Shown here piece after piece: positions 61,468 to 64,000 of a stretch of 64,000 nt of DNA. A program made the translations under genes and the position numbers. Within the stretch, counting starts at the first letter, position 1. Every line of letters starts with the position of its first letter. Under the pieces are notes generated by a model. The model was not told the origin of the DNA. It saw nothing but the letters and a program-made list of their open reading frames with translations, and did not search any database. Origin of the DNA: Erythrocercus mccallii (lineage: Eukaryota > Chordata > Aves > Passeriformes > Dicruridae); NCBI GenBank assembly GCA_013397435.1, contig VZRG01000164.1, positions 391,042 to 455,041 of the forward strand, given 5' to 3'.

Positions 61468-64000
61468 AAGAATGGATGAATTTTGTTGTTTGGTTGGATT
61501 TATTTAACTGTGATTGGAATGATTTCATTAATTCATTGACTCGTAATGTTAGATGCTTTTAGCTCCATGGGTAAAATGAACAGTATGTTAAAATTTGTGT
61601 CAAAATCTCAGGATAATGAGTGGGCCAGGATTTTGCCAAGGAGTCTACTTGTGCATAGCTCTGAGGGAACCTTAATGAACTAATGAGCGTGAAACAATTT
61701 TAAAGTGACTTATTGTTAAATATGGAAGGAATCTAAATTACTGAGATATCTGAAGCATTAATCATGTAAAGAATGGATGTATTGCATGGATGCATGTGTG
61801 TGTGTGTGTGTACACCTCTGTCTAGATTCTTTCTTATTTGACTGTTAGTCACTTGAGTTGGAGGATGAAAACCTAGATGGAGATGGCTAAGTTCCTCATT
61901 TTATAAGGATGACCTTTAATTAATTCAGAAGGGATGTAATGTAAAGAAGTCAACGCTAGAGCCAATTTCCTATAGAGGGTGAAAAGCTGATCAGTGTGTT
62001 CTTTACATTCACATCTTAATTGTGAAGCTAAATATTGTGAAATATCCCAAATATGTTATCCATACTTCCAAAGTACTGTGGGCAGCTGGCAGATTCATTC
62101 AAATACAGAGCACCAAAAAGAAAATTTGGTGCAGATTTGACAGACATTCAGCATCCTCCAGAAACATTTCACCTTGCAGTATGAACATAACCCTCACCTC
62201 TCCCTAAATTATTTTCAGACAGAAGAATCAAGTTTTACTTTTTATGGTAAAATACCCTTTTTTACAAGTATCTGAAACATAGACAAGGTCATCAGGCAAC
62301 ACAGCATGATTCTGAAACACATGAAATGAAATTCTATAAATTCTATACTGAGGACTATAAACATTTGTAAAGAATTGGAAAGGAGAAAGGTAGTAAAAAA
62401 CTTGCAAAATAAAAGTGACATGTTCAAGATGGGTTTTAATTTTTTTTTTGTTGTTTTTATATTGTCTCTCAGATGCAGGAAAATCTTTCTGGTTATATAT
62501 CTATAAATATAAATATGAAAATCTCATAGAGATAACCTCTCCTACACTACAGGAATATTCCTAGACTTCCTTGTTTCTTAACCCATTATTCCTGCCTCTT
62601 TACACTTTAAGTGCACATCTTTCTCCTACCACCTTTTCCTCAAAAATTTAGGTGGTCAGACATGCAAATCTACAGCATTACTTTTCTATGTGATATTTGT
62701 TGCAGTGTTCTTGAATTGGTGCAGAGCAGAAGAATGGAAAGCAGATTGGTTTATGTGACTTGTGTTCACTGACATGACTAACTGAAGACAGTAATCATCT
62801 TTTTATCCTTGATAATCCTGACCCCACAAAAGAAGCAGTAAACAGGTTTTATGCCCTGCTAATGGGGCTATTTGATGGTTTCTTCCTGCTGGCATCACTC
62901 CTAATGGTGACATTTCCTCAGCAGAAGTTTATAGAAGGGCTGGGTGATCACACATAATTGGTTGGGTTTCTCTGCCTCTGTTCTGGCCCTGGTTTTTATC
63001 TGTATGTTTGAGATGTCTGTCCTCAAGCAAATCCCACAAACACAGCCATAAAGAATATTGAAGGAGGTAGTTCCCCCAAAAGGAGAAAACCAGGCTTATT
63101 TAGGACATTTAAAGTTTTCACAAAACAGCTATGCCAAATGCACAACAAAGTAACCTGCCTGTCTGCCAGACTCAATCCCTGTCAAAGCAGTTTGTAAGGG
63201 AGGTCTTGTGTAGAAACTTGGATTGTCAGGCTCATGGAACTACTGAAAACAATGGTAGCTGCAAATCTCATTTCAATGGCAAGAAATATTCCCTTTGTAT
63301 TTTTTGGCATAAAGAATGTGTTGGATTTTCCACAGGAACTTATCTAACAGGACATTCTCAAGTTACTTCTAATTATATATAGCTTTCCCCTAAATAAGAG
63401 ATTTAAGTGCTAAATCTATCATTCAAGGACATTATGTGAATTAGCAATGTTGTCTGGAGATGTTTGGGCTCATAAAACCACACAAAAATATACTCCTCTA
63501 TACTAGTTGTTTTCATCTGTGAAACATATGAAACCAACAATATTTTTGTCACTAAATTACACAACTATAATTTGAAAGCTGCCAATAGTCCACAAACATT
63601 TTATTTATTTACATTGCTTAATGAATACTGTAAAAGGAGAAACTTAGAGAAAAAAAAGTTTAAGTATAGGATGGATGCAGTGGATGCATCACTCCTATTG
63701 ATGTGATATCCACTGTTCTTGGGTGTAGTGCTAGAGAGTATGAAAAGGGAGAATGTGCAGACTCTAGGTGAAAGCAGAAAAGAAAAGAAGGCTGTAGAAA
63801 AAGCCTTATGAAAGAAGGTAAATAAGAGATACAGTTACAGAAATGGCAATCTAAGGCAAATGCAATAGAAAAGCCATTAAATGGATTCAAATGCAGGATG
63901 GGAAGATGGGAGGGGAAGAACAGAGGAAAATCTGGGCACTCTGTTCAGTTCCCCAGATGTTTTGGAACCAATCATTCAATATCTTCTTTAACATCATTTT

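Larger units (their letters stand above)
61147..64000. other. Non-coding stretch to the window end
   Basis: No gene recognised. It holds an 18-bp tandem duplication (61243-61260 and 61261-61278), a G/T-rich tract ending in a 26-base poly-T run (61442-61467), a short (TG)n at about 61794-61811, and a purine-rich plus strand over about 63720-63930. The block near 62700-62930 is less AT-rich and might be conserved, without further support. Confidence 0.5.

Overview
This window looks like non-coding DNA from a bird nuclear genome. Both strands are AT-rich and stop-dense. The dispersed repeats are almost all CR1 non-LTR retrotransposons, recognisable by a 3' end built from an 8-base repeat of the ATTCTRTG type and by reverse-transcriptase coding remnants, together with endogenous-retrovirus LTRs of bird type. 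I could find no intact protein-coding gene, rRNA, tRNA, CRISPR array or bacterial feature. Most open frames of 60-170 codons are chance frames or lie inside repeats. The species cannot be fixed from the sequence; a neoavian or passerine bird is my guess.

Layout. 1-10 kb: a CR1 tail at the left edge, a decayed CR1 internal piece near 7.3-7.7 kb, and one short candidate exon near 9.2 kb that I cannot confirm. 10-20 kb: a pure (GAAGT)n pentanucleotide array, unique AT-rich DNA with two stretches that look like conserved non-coding elements (near 12.8 and 17.5 kb), and a perfect 12-base-stem hairpin at 19.38 kb. 20-30 kb: a long inverted repeat at 20.8 kb, the best CR1 copy (about 21.03-22.23 kb, with reverse-transcriptase motifs but frameshifted), a second CR1 tail on the other strand at 26.6-26.95 kb, another candidate conserved block at 28.6 kb, a 41-bp tandem duplication, and a solo-LTR-like insertion on the minus strand (29,219-29,899) flanked by a possible 4-bp target duplication. 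30-45 kb: short CR1 tails, a (CA)n array, small tandem duplications, a GC-richer LTR-like island at 41.7-42.2 kb, and a decayed LTR at 44.4-45.3 kb. 45-64 kb: mostly unique AT-rich DNA with CR1 remnants, a (GGAT)13 array, and a perfect 53-bp tandem repeat.

There is no gene set that works together here. The window is best read as an intergenic gene desert or the inside of a large intron, whose content is transposon remains, simple repeats and possible regulatory elements. I found no convincing undescribed system. The items most worth checking are the solo LTR, the conserved-looking blocks, the candidate 63-nt exon and the structured palindromes.
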